This document shows positions 46,813-55,847 of a stretch of 64,000 nt of DNA, piece by piece. Made by a program: the position numbers and the translations under genes. The notes under the pieces are model-generated. The model was not told where the DNA came from. It saw only the letters and a list, made by a program, of their open reading frames with translations, and ran no database searches. The DNA lies in contig FMTX01000008.1 in the NCBI GenBank assembly GCA_900100895.1, positions 1 through 64,000 on the forward strand, given 5' to 3'. This DNA comes from Lachnospiraceae bacterium YSD2013. GTDB taxonomy: Bacteria > Bacillota > Clostridia > Lachnospirales > Lachnospiraceae. The stretch's first letter is position 1; each line of letters begins with the position of its first letter.

Positions 46813-47580
46813 ATGTTGATAAGTAAGATTTCCGAAATTGCGAAAGATGCGGGCGAAATAATGGTTAACGCCAAGCGCCCCAAGATTATGGAGAAAGCAG
46901 GACACGCGAATTTCTGTACCGAGACCGATGAGAAGATTCAGGCATTTTTAATTGAGCGCTTGCAGGAGATATTGCCCGAAGCATCATTCTTAGGTGAGGA
47001 AGATGGGCAGGATGTTTTCTCGGAGAAAATGAGCAAAGGGTACTGTTTTGTATTAGACCCGATTGACGGAACCTCCAATTTCATATATGAATACAGACCC
47101 TCGGTGGTATCGATAGGACTTCTTAAAGACGGAAAGCCTCACATGGCTGTAGTGTTTAATCCTTACGATGATATGCTTTTTACAGCAACGGCGGGACAAG
47201 GCGCATACTTAAACGGCGAAAGAATAATGTCCTCAGACGTTCAGCTTTCGGATACCCTGGCAGTATTCGGAACCGCGCCTTATTATACCGAGCTTCAAGA
47301 TAAGACTTTCGATATTGCCAAGAAGTTACTTAAAGAATGCGTAGACTTAAGACGTTCCGGTACCGCGGCTTGGGATATGTGTTGCGTGGCAATGGGACGT
47401 TGCGGCTTATACTTTGAATTGCGTATTCAGCTGTGGGACTATGCGGCAGCAGCATTGATAGCGACAGAAGCGGGCTGCACCGTTACGGATATTGATGGTA
47501 AACCGCTTTCTTTTACCGGACCGACTTCTGCAATATGCAGATCTAGAGGGGTAAAGAGCATACCCGACAGTTTTAAATGA
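46813..47580 (+). CDS. Inositol monophosphatase family protein
   Basis: A 255-residue Li+-sensitive phosphatase family enzyme. Metal-binding motifs are GEEDG (Glu at about 60), DPIDGTSNF and the C-terminal WDYAAAALIATEAG. The family includes SuhB, CysQ and histidinol or fructose-1,6-bisphosphate phosphatases; the precise substrate cannot be told. SD AAGGAGA lies 6-7 nt upstream. It is a stand-alone gene. Confidence 0.92.
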   Translation: MLISKISEIAKDAGEIMVNAKRPKIMEKAGHANFCTETDEKIQAFLIERLQEILPEASFLGEEDGQDVFSEKMSKGYCFVLDPIDGTSNFIYEYRPSVVSIGLLKDGKPHMAVVFNPYDDMLFTATAGQGAYLNGERIMSSDVQLSDTLAVFGTAPYYTELQDKTFDIAKKLLKECVDLRRSGTAAWDMCCVAMGRCGLYFELRIQLWDYAAAALIATEAGCTVTDIDGKPLSFTGPTSAICRSRGVKSIPDSFK

Positions 47581-47931
47581 TGATACGCTACCATACTGAT
47601 GCGAATTGTCATTCAAAACCGCTTTCGTATATTTGAGTAGTCTGTTTCTTTACGTATTAGTAATTCTATTCAGACATAGCGAAAAAAACAAATTGGTATA
47701 AGGCAATTATCCAAAAGTGTGGAAGTTACTAGGGTTATGAGCTTTGTTCATAATTTAGTTACAAAATGTTCACAACCTGTTCGTTGACGTTCGATTGGGG
47801 CATCGAATAGAATTCTTTCTTGGTCGCAAAAACCGCGGGACATTTTCTTTTGCACCGGACATTGAGGATGAGGGTAAATAATTGGTTATCCGCAGACACA
47901 AGAGCGGGCGAAACCGGGAAAGGAGGATGCA
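47581..47931 (+). other. Intergenic region before the small HTH-like gene
   Basis: About 350 bp with no gene recognised. A weak promoter candidate TTACTA (47726-47731), 17 bp, CATAAT (47749-47754) and a small hairpin TTCGAT/ATCGAA (about 47790-47808) lie upstream of the 47932 gene, leaving a leader of roughly 170 nt. I could not match the leader to a known riboswitch. Confidence 0.35.
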
Positions 47932-48108
47932 ATGAAGATACCCCCGATTTATACGGCGGACGGAAAACTCTATGTGAGAGATGCCAAGCGTGAGAATCGA
48001 ATTGATGTTGTGATTCAGCATATGTGGGAAAAGGGCTTTGCCTTTGAAGAAATCGTATCGATGCTCAGAGTAGAGGATGAGTTTGTACGTCACATAATTG
48101 AAAAATAG
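47932..48108 (+). CDS. Small helix-turn-helix-like protein, uncharacterised
   Basis: A 58-residue protein. A perfect SD AAAGGAGG lies 6 nt before the ATG, which is the main evidence that it is translated. The N-terminal part is MKIPPIYTADGKLYVRDAKR; the second half (VIQHMWEKGFAFEEIVSMLR and VEDEFVRHIIEK) has the spacing of a helix-turn-helix or SAP-like element. I do not recognise the family. It lies 180 bp before the pseudaminic acid operon and may be a regulator, but nothing proves that. It is too short for usual ORF filters. Confidence 0.7.
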   Translation: MKIPPIYTADGKLYVRDAKRENRIDVVIQHMWEKGFAFEEIVSMLRVEDEFVRHIIEK

Positions 48109-48114
48109 TTTAGT

Positions 48115-48144
48115 TATGGCTTCCGTATATGCGGGAGCCATTTA
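48115..48144 (+). terminator. Possible terminator after the small HTH-like gene
   Basis: Arms ATGGCTTCCG (48115-48124) and CGGGAGCCAT (48132-48141, one mismatch) with a 7-nt loop; the following T tract is poor. Confidence 0.5.
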
Positions 48145-48229
48145 TCGTTCGGGTTATAAGAAACTTTAAGAAATAATACAAAGATTTCGGAGCATAAATA
48201 TGTATAATAAATAACGCAACGCGGACTTG

Positions 48230-48259
48230 TTGTTTAATATATAAGTAATGTATTATAAT
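48230..48259 (+). promoter_or_regulatory. Putative promoter of the pse operon
   Basis: Plus strand -35 TTGTTT (48230-48235), 18 bp spacer, perfect -10 TATAAT (48254-48259), about 33 bp before the pseF ATG. Confidence 0.6.
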
Positions 48260-48292
48260 AAATCGTGTATTTATTATGATTGGAGCAAGACT

Positions 48293-48988
48293 ATGAAAAG
48301 CTTGGCTATAATTACCGCACGCGGAGGCAGCAAAAGAATACCGCGCAAAAACATAAAGGACTTTCTCGGTAAGCCCATAATCGCTTATTCCATTGAAGCC
48401 GCACTTGAGTCGGGTGTATTTGACGAAGTAATGGTGTCGACGGATGATGAAGAAATTGCCGCAATTGCAAGAAAGTTCGGAGCGAGTGTTCCGTTTATGA
48501 GAAGCGAAGCGACGAGCAACGATTATGCGACTTCAGCCGATGTTATAAATGAAGTAATTGAAAAGTACAGCGAAAAGGGCATTAAGTTCGATTACGCTTG
48601 TTGTATATATCCGACCGCTCCGTTTATTACAGCTTCCAAACTCAAGGAAGCCATGGGTAAACTTCTCGAAGCAGGTTCGGATTCTCTGGTGCCGGTTGTC
48701 AGATTCAGCTTTCCGCCCCAGAGAGGTTTTATCATCGATAACGGAAATTTGAAATTCCAGTTCCCGGAATATGCTTTGGCAAGAAGTCAGGATTTGGAGC
48801 CGATTTATCACGATTGCGGCCAGTTTTATGTGCTGAAGGTTTCTTCTTTTGAGAAGCAAAAGAAGCTTGTCATGGCGGATTCGATTCCTTTTATCATTCC
48901 CGAAACCGAAGTACAGGATATCGACAACGAAGAAGACTGGATTATTGCAGAAGAGAAGTATAAACATTTATATCTTGAGGGTAAGTAA
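48293..48988 (+). CDS. pseF: Pseudaminic acid cytidylyltransferase
   Basis: A 231-residue nucleotidyltransferase that would activate pseudaminic acid as CMP-Pse. The N-terminal CTP motif ITARGGSKRIPRKNI and the later VEDIDNEEDW-like VQDIDNEEDW match PseF/NeuA-type enzymes; the RGGSKRIPRKN form is the PseF one. ATG at 48293 with GGAG 7 nt upstream; an ORF extension to 48248 lacks an SD. It is first in the pse operon and precedes pseI by 2 bp. Confidence 0.92.
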   Translation: MKSLAIITARGGSKRIPRKNIKDFLGKPIIAYSIEAALESGVFDEVMVSTDDEEIAAIARKFGASVPFMRSEATSNDYATSADVINEVIEKYSEKGIKFDYACCIYPTAPFITASKLKEAMGKLLEAGSDSLVPVVRFSFPPQRGFIIDNGNLKFQFPEYALARSQDLEPIYHDCGQFYVLKVSSFEKQKKLVMADSIPFIIPETEVQDIDNEEDWIIAEEKYKHLYLEGK

Positions 48989-48990
48989 GA

Positions 48991-50025
48991 GTGTTTAAAT
49001 TATATGACAGAATAAATAATGGTGAAGTATATATCATTGCCGAAATGAGTGCCAATCACGGTGGAAGCCTTGAGACAGCGCTTGAAATCGTAAGACAGGC
49101 GGCCAAGGCCGGTGCGGATTGTCTTAAGATGCAGACCTATACCGCAGACAGCCTTACCATAGACTGCGATAATGATTATTTCAAAATCAAAGGCGGTTTA
49201 TGGGATGGGTATAAATTATACGATTTGTATCAGGATGCCTGCACTCCTTATGAGTGGCACGAGCCTATCAAGAAAGAATGCGAGAAATGTGGCATAGATT
49301 TTCTTTCGACACCATTTGATAATGACGGTGTGGATTTCCTTGAAAATATCGGTGCCGAGGCATATAAAATTGCTAGCTTTGAAATGGTGGATTTACCGTT
49401 GGTTGAATATGCGGCATCTAAGGGTAAGCCTATGATTATCTCTACCGGAATGGCAAGTCCCGAAGAGATACAGGAAGCTGTTGATGCATGTAAGAAGGCC
49501 GGTAACGAACAGATAGTTCTTCTTAAATGCTGCAGCGAATATCCCGCACCCTGGGCAGATATGCATCTTGGCAACATTCCCGACATGAAGGCGAGATTTA
49601 ACCTCCCGATAGGATTGTCTGATCACAGTGCCGGCAGTCTTGGAGCTGTTGTCGGAGTCTCTCTCGGTGCCTGTGTTATCGAGAAACACGTTAAGATAGA
49701 CGGAGTCGAAAGCGCTGACAGTAAGTTCAGTATGACTATGGAAGAATTTGCTCAGATGGTGAGCGATGTCAGAAATGCGACATTGATGAAGGCAGGACCC
49801 GACTATAGATTAACCGAAGGAGAGAAAGCTTCAACAGTCTTCAGACGCAGCTTGTTTGCAATAGCGGATATAGCCAAAGGAGAAGCTTTTACCCGTGAAA
49901 AAATAGGTATAATTCGTCCCGGCTATGGAATGACTCCCCATAACCTCGACAGAATCTGTACATTAAAAGCGGCCAAAGATATTAAAAGAGGCGAACCTAT
50001 TTTAGAGGATTGCTTAGGGGAATAA
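48991..50025 (+). CDS. pseI: Pseudaminic acid synthase
   Basis: A 344-residue NeuB-family synthase that condenses the 6-deoxy-hexose with phosphoenolpyruvate. The TIM barrel begins with IIAEMSANHGGSLETA and KMQTYTADS; a C-terminal SAF antifreeze-like domain starts near FRRSLFAIADIAKGE. The sequence DNDYFKIKGGLWDGYKLYDL is typical of PseI rather than NeuB. It starts with GTG. It lies between pseF and the formyltransferase-like gene, whose ORF overlaps its end. Confidence 0.93.
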   Translation: MFKLYDRINNGEVYIIAEMSANHGGSLETALEIVRQAAKAGADCLKMQTYTADSLTIDCDNDYFKIKGGLWDGYKLYDLYQDACTPYEWHEPIKKECEKCGIDFLSTPFDNDGVDFLENIGAEAYKIASFEMVDLPLVEYAASKGKPMIISTGMASPEEIQEAVDACKKAGNEQIVLLKCCSEYPAPWADMHLGNIPDMKARFNLPIGLSDHSAGSLGAVVGVSLGACVIEKHVKIDGVESADSKFSMTMEEFAQMVSDVRNATLMKAGPDYRLTEGEKASTVFRRSLFAIADIAKGEAFTREKIGIIRPGYGMTPHNLDRICTLKAAKDIKRGEPILEDCLGE

Positions 50026-50027
50026 GT

Positions 50028-50612
50028 ATGAAAATATTATGTTTGTATAATAACGACTGCGCACTTCCGCTTTTTAACTGGCTTAAGGAACAGGGTCACG
50101 AGGTGACTCTGTTTTCTGACGTATTGGATAAAGATTGGTGTCTATCACAGAAGTTTGATCTGGCAGTAAGTTATACGTACAGATATATAATTAAGAAGGA
50201 AGTTATAGAAGCTTTAAACAATAACGTTGTCAATTTGCATAACGCATTTCTTCCTTTTAACAGAGGCGCCGCCCCCAACATATGGAGCATTGTTGACGGT
50301 ACCCCGAGAGGAGTAACGCTTCATTATATAGATGCAGAGTTGGATAAGGGATATATCATAGCCCAGAGACTGGTAGAATTAAAGGACGATGATACTCTTA
50401 AGACAAGCTATGACAGTCTCGACCGAAATGCCATAGAGCTGTTCAAAGAAGCTTTTGCTGACTACAATTTCTGGAATGAGATGAAAAAGAAACCCGAAGG
50501 AAAGGGCACATATCATTCGGTTTCCGACACGAAGAGAATTTATGACCTGATAGATTCTTTTGATATAAAAGTATCTGATTTCATCGAAAGGATTAAGAAT
50601 GATTCTGTTTAG
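50028..50612 (+). CDS. Formyltransferase-fold protein in the pse operon
   Basis: A 194-residue protein of the formyl transferase (methionyl-tRNA formyltransferase/PurN-like) fold. The catalytic region is NLHNAFLPFNRGAAPNIW, with Asn and His as expected, and GVTLHYIDAELDKG (DKG for the usual DxG Asp). The C-terminal tRNA-binding domain of Fmt is absent. The ATG at 50028 has AGGGG upstream. By context it may formylate an amino group on a nonulosonic acid precursor, giving an N-formyl pseudaminic acid derivative. The donor would be 10-formyl-tetrahydrofolate. This is inference. It overlaps pseG by 14 bp. Confidence 0.82.
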   Translation: MKILCLYNNDCALPLFNWLKEQGHEVTLFSDVLDKDWCLSQKFDLAVSYTYRYIIKKEVIEALNNNVVNLHNAFLPFNRGAAPNIWSIVDGTPRGVTLHYIDAELDKGYIIAQRLVELKDDDTLKTSYDSLDRNAIELFKEAFADYNFWNEMKKKPEGKGTYHSVSDTKRIYDLIDSFDIKVSDFIERIKNDSV

Positions 50613-51624
50613 GGCTGACGGAAATAAAGAAATAGGAACCGGGCACATAATGAGATGCCTTTCGTTGGCTGACGCTTTTAATTCCCTGGGAGAAATTTCC
50701 GAGTTTGTTACAGCTGACGATAATATGAAGAACCTCATTAACGTCAGAGGATATACATGTAGCGTTCTTCGCTCGGATTTTTCCGATATGGATACAGAAG
50801 TCGAAGCGCTGTTAAGACTGGATTCTTTTAAAACCGCGAAAATGATAATCGTGGACAGCTATTATGCTTCGGATGATTATCTTTACACATTATCTGCGCA
50901 TAAGAAGACAGCGTATATCAACGATTATCTTACTTTGAGGCCCGTTGCGGTAAATATAAATTATAATGTTTTCGCAGACTCGGAGAAAATTTCTAACAGA
51001 GAAGAAGGCATTAAATCCGTAGAGATTATGGGTCCTAAGTATGCTCCGCTCAGGCGTGAGTTTCAGGACTTAAAGGCTATAGAGATTAAAGAAGTTGCCG
51101 GGAATATTCTTTTTCTGGCGGGCGGATCGGATCCATTGCATGTTGCACTAAACTTTGCCAAGGAAGTAGTGAAGCATTCGGATGATAACCACTATAATAT
51201 TGTAGTGGGTTCTCTGTCCGAAGATTTGGAAGCGATTAAAGATATAGCCGGTAAGTCGCAAGGAAGAATAGAAGTAAAGCATAATGTCAGCGACATGAAG
51301 AGCCTGATGGCTTCTTCGGACTTGGCAGTTTCTGCCGCCGGAAGTACATTATATGAGTTGTGTGCTTGCGGTGTGCCGACGATAAATTACATTTTGGCTG
51401 ACAATCAGAGATTGATTTCCGAAAGCTTTAGGGATAAAGGCGTAATGCTGTCGGCGTGCGATGTGCGGGACAATCCTTTCTTTTACAATAATCTGTATTC
51501 TATGGTTACGGATTTGTCCAAAGACGAAAAAAGACGTCGTGAATTATCGGAAAGCGCACACAGTCTCGTTGACGGAAACGGTGCGAGAAGATTAGCCGTT
51601 GAATTGGAGGAAATAATTAAGTGA
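50599..51624 (+). CDS. pseG: UDP-2,4-diacetamido-2,4,6-trideoxy-beta-L-altropyranose hydrolase
   Basis: A 341-residue PseG with a GT-B-like fold. The N-terminal RADGNKEIGTGHIMRCLSLA motif (catalytic His region) is diagnostic; the C-terminal half has SAAGSTLYELCACGVPT for the UDP site. It removes UDP from the precursor before PseI acts. It overlaps the formyltransferase-like gene by 14 bp and its TGA overlaps the GTG of the next gene, so expression is coupled. Confidence 0.92.
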   Translation: MILFRADGNKEIGTGHIMRCLSLADAFNSLGEISEFVTADDNMKNLINVRGYTCSVLRSDFSDMDTEVEALLRLDSFKTAKMIIVDSYYASDDYLYTLSAHKKTAYINDYLTLRPVAVNINYNVFADSEKISNREEGIKSVEIMGPKYAPLRREFQDLKAIEIKEVAGNILFLAGGSDPLHVALNFAKEVVKHSDDNHYNIVVGSLSEDLEAIKDIAGKSQGRIEVKHNVSDMKSLMASSDLAVSAAGSTLYELCACGVPTINYILADNQRLISESFRDKGVMLSACDVRDNPFFYNNLYSMVTDLSKDEKRRRELSESAHSLVDGNGARRLAVELEEIIK

Positions 51625-52697
51625 CACACAAAAAGGGCAGAATTTACGTATGCCATACGTTTTATCATTTATACATATCTTTCTTAAAAGAATTTAAGCA
51701 ACCCGCAGAAGAAAAGGGTAATGCCACCATGGTGCTTAGCTTAATGTCCAACGATTTCGGTGATATCAAAGGCAGGATTCTCGAATCGGGATATTTTAAG
51801 GAAGTGCTGGAATTTGATGAAAAGAGAGAGACTTTCTTTCCCGAACTTGCCAAGTATAAAGTGAACAGAGGAAATATTATTGCCAATACCATTCCTCGTA
51901 TTCAATTTACCAAGAAGTTTGCAAAGCTTCAGGAGAAGTATGTTCCGGTCAATTTCAAGGATTACGATGACGTTTATGTTTTTTGTGATACCGATCCCAT
52001 AGGTCTTTACCTTAATCAAAAGAAAGTACGTTATCACGTGGTTGAGGACGGACTTAATTATTTAAGCCGTTCCATTCCTGCCAAGAGAGACAACCCCAAA
52101 GGCTTTGGCTTTAAGAAGTTTATGAGTATGGGACTTAATCTTATCTTTTTGCAGGAAGGCTACAGCAAATATGCGGTTGATGTGGAAGTGAACGATTTAT
52201 CCATCATAGATGATACTTTTTACAAGTACAAAGAAGTTCCGAGGCTTGAACTTGAGTCTTCTCTTACGGAAGAAGAAAAGGATGCCCTAGTCAAAGTATT
52301 TGTCAAAGATATCAATCGTATGCTTTCGGAAATCAGTAATACGGAAGGAAGCAGCGATAACATTTTGATTCTTACCGAGCCCTTATGCACGCTTGATGTA
52401 AGAGAAAAGCTTTTCAGAGACTTGGTCAATGAGTATAAGGCTGAGGGAAATGTTTTCTTAAAGATTCACCCCAGAGATGATTTGGATTACGAGAATCTCT
52501 TCAGCGATGTTTTTCAGTTTGATAAGAAGGTTCCGATGGAAATCCTCAATTTCTTTTCGAAAGTTCACTTTAAGAAGGTTGTAAGTGTTTTCACCGAACT
52601 GGGCAGCATTACTTTTGCGGATGAGAAAATCCATTTGGGCAAGAAATTTATGGACAAATACGAGGACCCTTCAATACACGCATACATTAAAGAATAA
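51621..52697 (+). CDS. GT52-like sialyl/pseudaminyl-transferase
   Basis: A 358-residue protein resembling glycosyltransferase family 52 (alpha-2,3-sialyltransferases, GT-B). Visible features are YHVVEDGLNYL and, near the C-terminus, FLKIHPRDDLDY and SVFTELGSITFADE. The donor is expected to be CMP-activated nonulosonic acid made by PseF. It begins with GTG, overlapping the pseG stop (GTGA), with GGAGG 10 nt upstream. No signal peptide or membrane segment, so it works on the inner face before export. Confidence 0.78.
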   Translation: MTHKKGRIYVCHTFYHLYISFLKEFKQPAEEKGNATMVLSLMSNDFGDIKGRILESGYFKEVLEFDEKRETFFPELAKYKVNRGNIIANTIPRIQFTKKFAKLQEKYVPVNFKDYDDVYVFCDTDPIGLYLNQKKVRYHVVEDGLNYLSRSIPAKRDNPKGFGFKKFMSMGLNLIFLQEGYSKYAVDVEVNDLSIIDDTFYKYKEVPRLELESSLTEEEKDALVKVFVKDINRMLSEISNTEGSSDNILILTEPLCTLDVREKLFRDLVNEYKAEGNVFLKIHPRDDLDYENLFSDVFQFDKKVPMEILNFFSKVHFKKVVSVFTELGSITFADEKIHLGKKFMDKYEDPSIHAYIKE

Positions 52698-53737
52698 TGG
52701 ATTTTGCTATGAAACTAAGTATCATTGTTCCAGTCTATAATACCGCAGCCGACAATAAGTTGTCTTTTTGCCTCGATTCACTTGTGAATCAGACGATAGG
52801 CGATTATGAGATTATTGCTGTGAATGACGCTTCGCCGGATAATTCGCTTGAGATTTTAAACGACTATAAGGAGCGATATCCCGAGAAATTTAAGGTAATA
52901 GATTCTCCCGAGAATCGTCGGCAGGGTGGCGCGAGAAATCTCGGAATCAAAGAGGCTCAGGGGGAGTGGATTGGGTTTATTGATTCGGATGACTGGATTA
53001 CGCCGGATTATTATGAGAAATTAATCAGACGTGGCGAAGAAACCGGGGCCGATGTTGTAGGCTGCGGGTTCACGGTTGTGGAAAAGCAGACTTTTGAAGT
53101 CGGTCCGATTTATCATGATATAGCCGAAGATGTGCCGGGAATCATGACGCATGAAAAGCGTTGTAAGTTACTCAAAAAAGCAGGAAGCATGGTTATGAAA
53201 GTATATCGTGCGGATTTGATTAGGAACAACAATCTTTCTTTCCCGGAGAAGATGCTTTATGAGGACAATTGCGCGGGCCCGATTTGGGAAATGTATTACA
53301 AGCACTTTGAATATGTAAGGGAACCGCTCTATTACTACTATCAGCATGACACTTCTACTGTTCATACCATTACGGTGAGCCGTTGCGAGGACAGACTTAA
53401 GGCTAGCGAGATGATGCTTTCGGAGATGAAGAGCCGAGGCTTCTTTGATGAGTACAAGGCTGAAATCGAGAGTAACTTCACTACGACATATTTTGTAAAT
53501 ACGCTTTTCTCTTATATGCGGATAAAACATGGAAAGAAGCTTTCTTTTGTCGACCATATGAAGAAGCGCATGCTTGAAGAGTTCCCGAATTTCAGAAGCA
53601 ATCCCGAGTACGGACGACATATGGATGCGGAGCAAAAGAAATACGTCGACATACTTATGAAAAGTTCCCTGAGATTCTTCGTACAATACTCCTTATTATG
53701 GGCCTACAGAGATTTCAGAAAAGCTCGCAAAAATTAA
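52697..53737 (+). CDS. Glycosyltransferase family 2 protein
   Basis: A 346-residue GT-A enzyme: LSIIVPVYN, AVNDASPDNS, the sugar-nucleotide region GGARNLGIKEAQGEW and DxD-type IDSDDW. The catalytic base region EDNCAGPIWEMY matches the family ED motif. It would extend a glycan. The ATG at 52697 overlaps the preceding stop (TAATG); ATG at 52709 is an alternative start. It is the last gene of the pse operon. Confidence 0.9.
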   Translation: MDFAMKLSIIVPVYNTAADNKLSFCLDSLVNQTIGDYEIIAVNDASPDNSLEILNDYKERYPEKFKVIDSPENRRQGGARNLGIKEAQGEWIGFIDSDDWITPDYYEKLIRRGEETGADVVGCGFTVVEKQTFEVGPIYHDIAEDVPGIMTHEKRCKLLKKAGSMVMKVYRADLIRNNNLSFPEKMLYEDNCAGPIWEMYYKHFEYVREPLYYYYQHDTSTVHTITVSRCEDRLKASEMMLSEMKSRGFFDEYKAEIESNFTTTYFVNTLFSYMRIKHGKKLSFVDHMKKRMLEEFPNFRSNPEYGRHMDAEQKKYVDILMKSSLRFFVQYSLLWAYRDFRKARKN

Positions 53738-53754
53738 ATACGGAATACCATATC

Positions 53755-53782
53755 TTGCATTTTAATCATAAAAGGATACAAT
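53755..53782 (+). promoter_or_regulatory. Putative promoter of the aquaporin gene
   Basis: -35 TTGCAT (53755-53760), 16 bp spacer, -10 TACAAT (53777-53782), in the short gap after the GT2 gene. Confidence 0.55.
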
Positions 53783-53854
53783 ATATATAAGGGGAGAATA
53801 ATCTTCTCAATATATATGTATCTTTTTTTGATGCGAACAGCGAAAGGAGAAAGA

Positions 53855-54547
53855 ATGAAGAAGTATATTGCTGAATTTATCGGAACTTGTGTACTCGTAA
53901 CTTTGGGTTGCGGAACCGCGATGTTAGTCGGATGTGATGCGGCAAGCGGAAGCGGATATTTGCTTACGGCTTTGGCATTTGGTCTCGTAATTGTAGGTAT
54001 GGCGTATTGCGTAGGAAACATTTCGGGATGCCATATCAATCCTGCGGTTTCACTCGGCGTATTGATTAACGGCGGAATGACCGGTAAAGATTTCTGCGGA
54101 TACGTTATCGCACAATGTCTGGGTGCTTTGACCGGAGCAGGTGTGCTTGCAGCAATCTTTAGTCTGGGCGGCGTAACCGATATGACCGGCGGATTTGGTT
54201 CTAACGGTCTTGCAGGTGTGAACGGCAGCGTGGCAGCAGGACTTTTGGTTGAGATAGTTCTTACATTCATTTTTGTACTTACAATTCTTGGTGTTACTTC
54301 GAAGAAAGCCGGCCACGGTTCTTTCGGCGGATTGATAATCGGTTTGACACTTACTCTTGTACATATTCTCGGAATCGGACTTACGGGAACATCCGTTAAT
54401 CCGGCAAGAAGCTTCGGTCCTGCAATTGTAGCGGCTATCGCAGGTAACGCAGATCCGATTAAAGCTCTTTACGTATTTATAGTAGGCCCGCTTGTAGGTG
54501 CGGCTCTTGCGGCATTTACATATAAGGCACTTGAATCTGACAAATAG
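53855..54547 (+). CDS. aqpZ: Aquaporin Z-like MIP channel
   Basis: A 230-residue channel with six membrane helices and both NPA boxes: SGCHINPAVSLGV and GTSVNPARSFGPAI. The Arg after the second NPA forms the selectivity filter. The pattern is closer to water-selective AqpZ than to GlpF. ATG at 53855 chosen because GGAG lies 8 nt upstream; an earlier in-frame ATG at 53816 lacks one. A strong terminator follows. Confidence 0.95.
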   Translation: MKKYIAEFIGTCVLVTLGCGTAMLVGCDAASGSGYLLTALAFGLVIVGMAYCVGNISGCHINPAVSLGVLINGGMTGKDFCGYVIAQCLGALTGAGVLAAIFSLGGVTDMTGGFGSNGLAGVNGSVAAGLLVEIVLTFIFVLTILGVTSKKAGHGSFGGLIIGLTLTLVHILGIGLTGTSVNPARSFGPAIVAAIAGNADPIKALYVFIVGPLVGAALAAFTYKALESDK

Positions 54548-54558
54548 TTAATTCTCTG

Positions 54559-54593
54559 ACGGGGAGGCCCATAAAGCCTTCCCGTTTTCTTTT
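54559..54593 (+). terminator. Terminator after aqpZ
   Basis: Arms ACGGGGAGGC (54559-54568) and GCCTTCCCGT (54576-54585), one G-T pair, 7-nt loop, then TTTCTTTT. Confidence 0.9.
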
Positions 54594-54716
54594 GCAGAAA
54601 CGCACGCGGAACAAAAAATAATAAAAAAGCGTTCTTTTTCTATATATCTTTCTTCGGTTCTTTCGTACAATTAAATCAGAAGGTATAGGGTTAATTGAAT
54701 ACAAGGAGGGTCACAC

Positions 54717-55748
54717 ATGAAAGAAGCATTGTTTATCGGCGGAACCGGAACCATCAGTATGGCAATTACGAGGCTTTTGGCTTCCGGGAACGAATGGCAC
54801 CTTACACTTTTAAATCGCGGCACAAGAATGGGAGAGCTTCCCAGGGGCGTCGATGCTATAACCGTAGACATCAATGATGAAGCTACCACGGCAGCAGTGC
54901 TGGAAGGTAAGCATTTCGACACAGTGTGCGATTTTATCGGTTTTGTGCCCGCGCAGGTGGAGAGAGATTTCAGGCTCTTTAATGGCAAGACCGATCAGTT
55001 TATGTATATAAGCTCGGCATCTGCCTACAATAAGCTTCCGGCGGATTGTGTTATTACAGAAGGCACCACTCTTGCGAATCCTTACTGGGAGTATTCCCGC
55101 AACAAGATTGCCTGCGAAGAGTTTCTTATGAAGAAGTATCGTGAAGAAGGGTTCCCTGTTACGATTATCAGACCCAGCCACACTTACGATGACAGATCCG
55201 TACCGCTTGGAGTTCACGGAGCCAAGGGCAGCTACCAGGTTATCAAAAGAATGCTGGACGGCAAGCCCGTAATTATTCACGGAGACGGAACATCTCTTTG
55301 GACAATGACTTACAATGAAGATTTTGCAAAAGGATTTGTGGGACTTATGGCCAATCCCCACGCTATCGGCGAGGCATTCCAGATAACGAACGATGAGCAT
55401 CTTACATGGAACCAGATATATCAGACAATCGCTAAGGTTCTGGGAGTCGAGCTTAAGCCTTACTATGTTTCTTCGAAGTTTCTTGCGGACGTCGGAAGAC
55501 AATACGATTTCACGGGAAGCCTTATAGGTGATAAGGCCAACACGGTAATCTTTGACAACTCGAAGCTTAAGAGAGCGGTTCCCGCTTTTAATCCGAGCAT
55601 CAGATTTGAAGAAGGAATAAGAAGATGTCTTGATAACGTTTTGCTTAATCCCGCGCTTCAGATTGAAGACCCCGATTTTGACAGATGGTGTGACAAAGTC
55701 ATAGCGGGTTTAGAGGCCGCCAAAAGAAACATCACCAACCAGCCTTAA
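54717..55748 (+). CDS. NAD-dependent epimerase/dehydratase (extended SDR)
   Basis: A 343-residue extended short-chain dehydrogenase: NAD loop GGTGTIS near the N-terminus, YISSASAY with catalytic Ser/Thr, and YSRNK with the active Tyr and Lys. The C-terminal part WTMTYNEDFAKGF and ITNDEHLTWNQ indicates a nucleotide-sugar or related substrate. The family is broad, including isoflavone-reductase and UDP-glucose epimerase-like members; the substrate is unknown. SD GGAGG lies 8 nt before the ATG. It stands alone. Confidence 0.9.
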   Translation: MKEALFIGGTGTISMAITRLLASGNEWHLTLLNRGTRMGELPRGVDAITVDINDEATTAAVLEGKHFDTVCDFIGFVPAQVERDFRLFNGKTDQFMYISSASAYNKLPADCVITEGTTLANPYWEYSRNKIACEEFLMKKYREEGFPVTIIRPSHTYDDRSVPLGVHGAKGSYQVIKRMLDGKPVIIHGDGTSLWTMTYNEDFAKGFVGLMANPHAIGEAFQITNDEHLTWNQIYQTIAKVLGVELKPYYVSSKFLADVGRQYDFTGSLIGDKANTVIFDNSKLKRAVPAFNPSIRFEEGIRRCLDNVLLNPALQIEDPDFDRWCDKVIAGLEAAKRNITNQP

Positions 55749-55847
55749 GAAAATCGACAGATTTATAAACCGAAACTTAAAGAACTTCGCTTATATATAT
55801 GAAGATTAAGATGCTAAAGTGTAACCATCGACGAAAGGAGAGGTTAC

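Noticed and set aside
47581-47931. Riboswitch in the leader of the small HTH-like gene
   Set aside because: I could not match any known riboswitch core; only a short hairpin and a weak promoter are visible.
54810-55502. 230-codon minus-strand ORF antisense to the SDR gene
   Set aside because: Shadow of a gene with full SDR motifs; no SD and no protein family seen.
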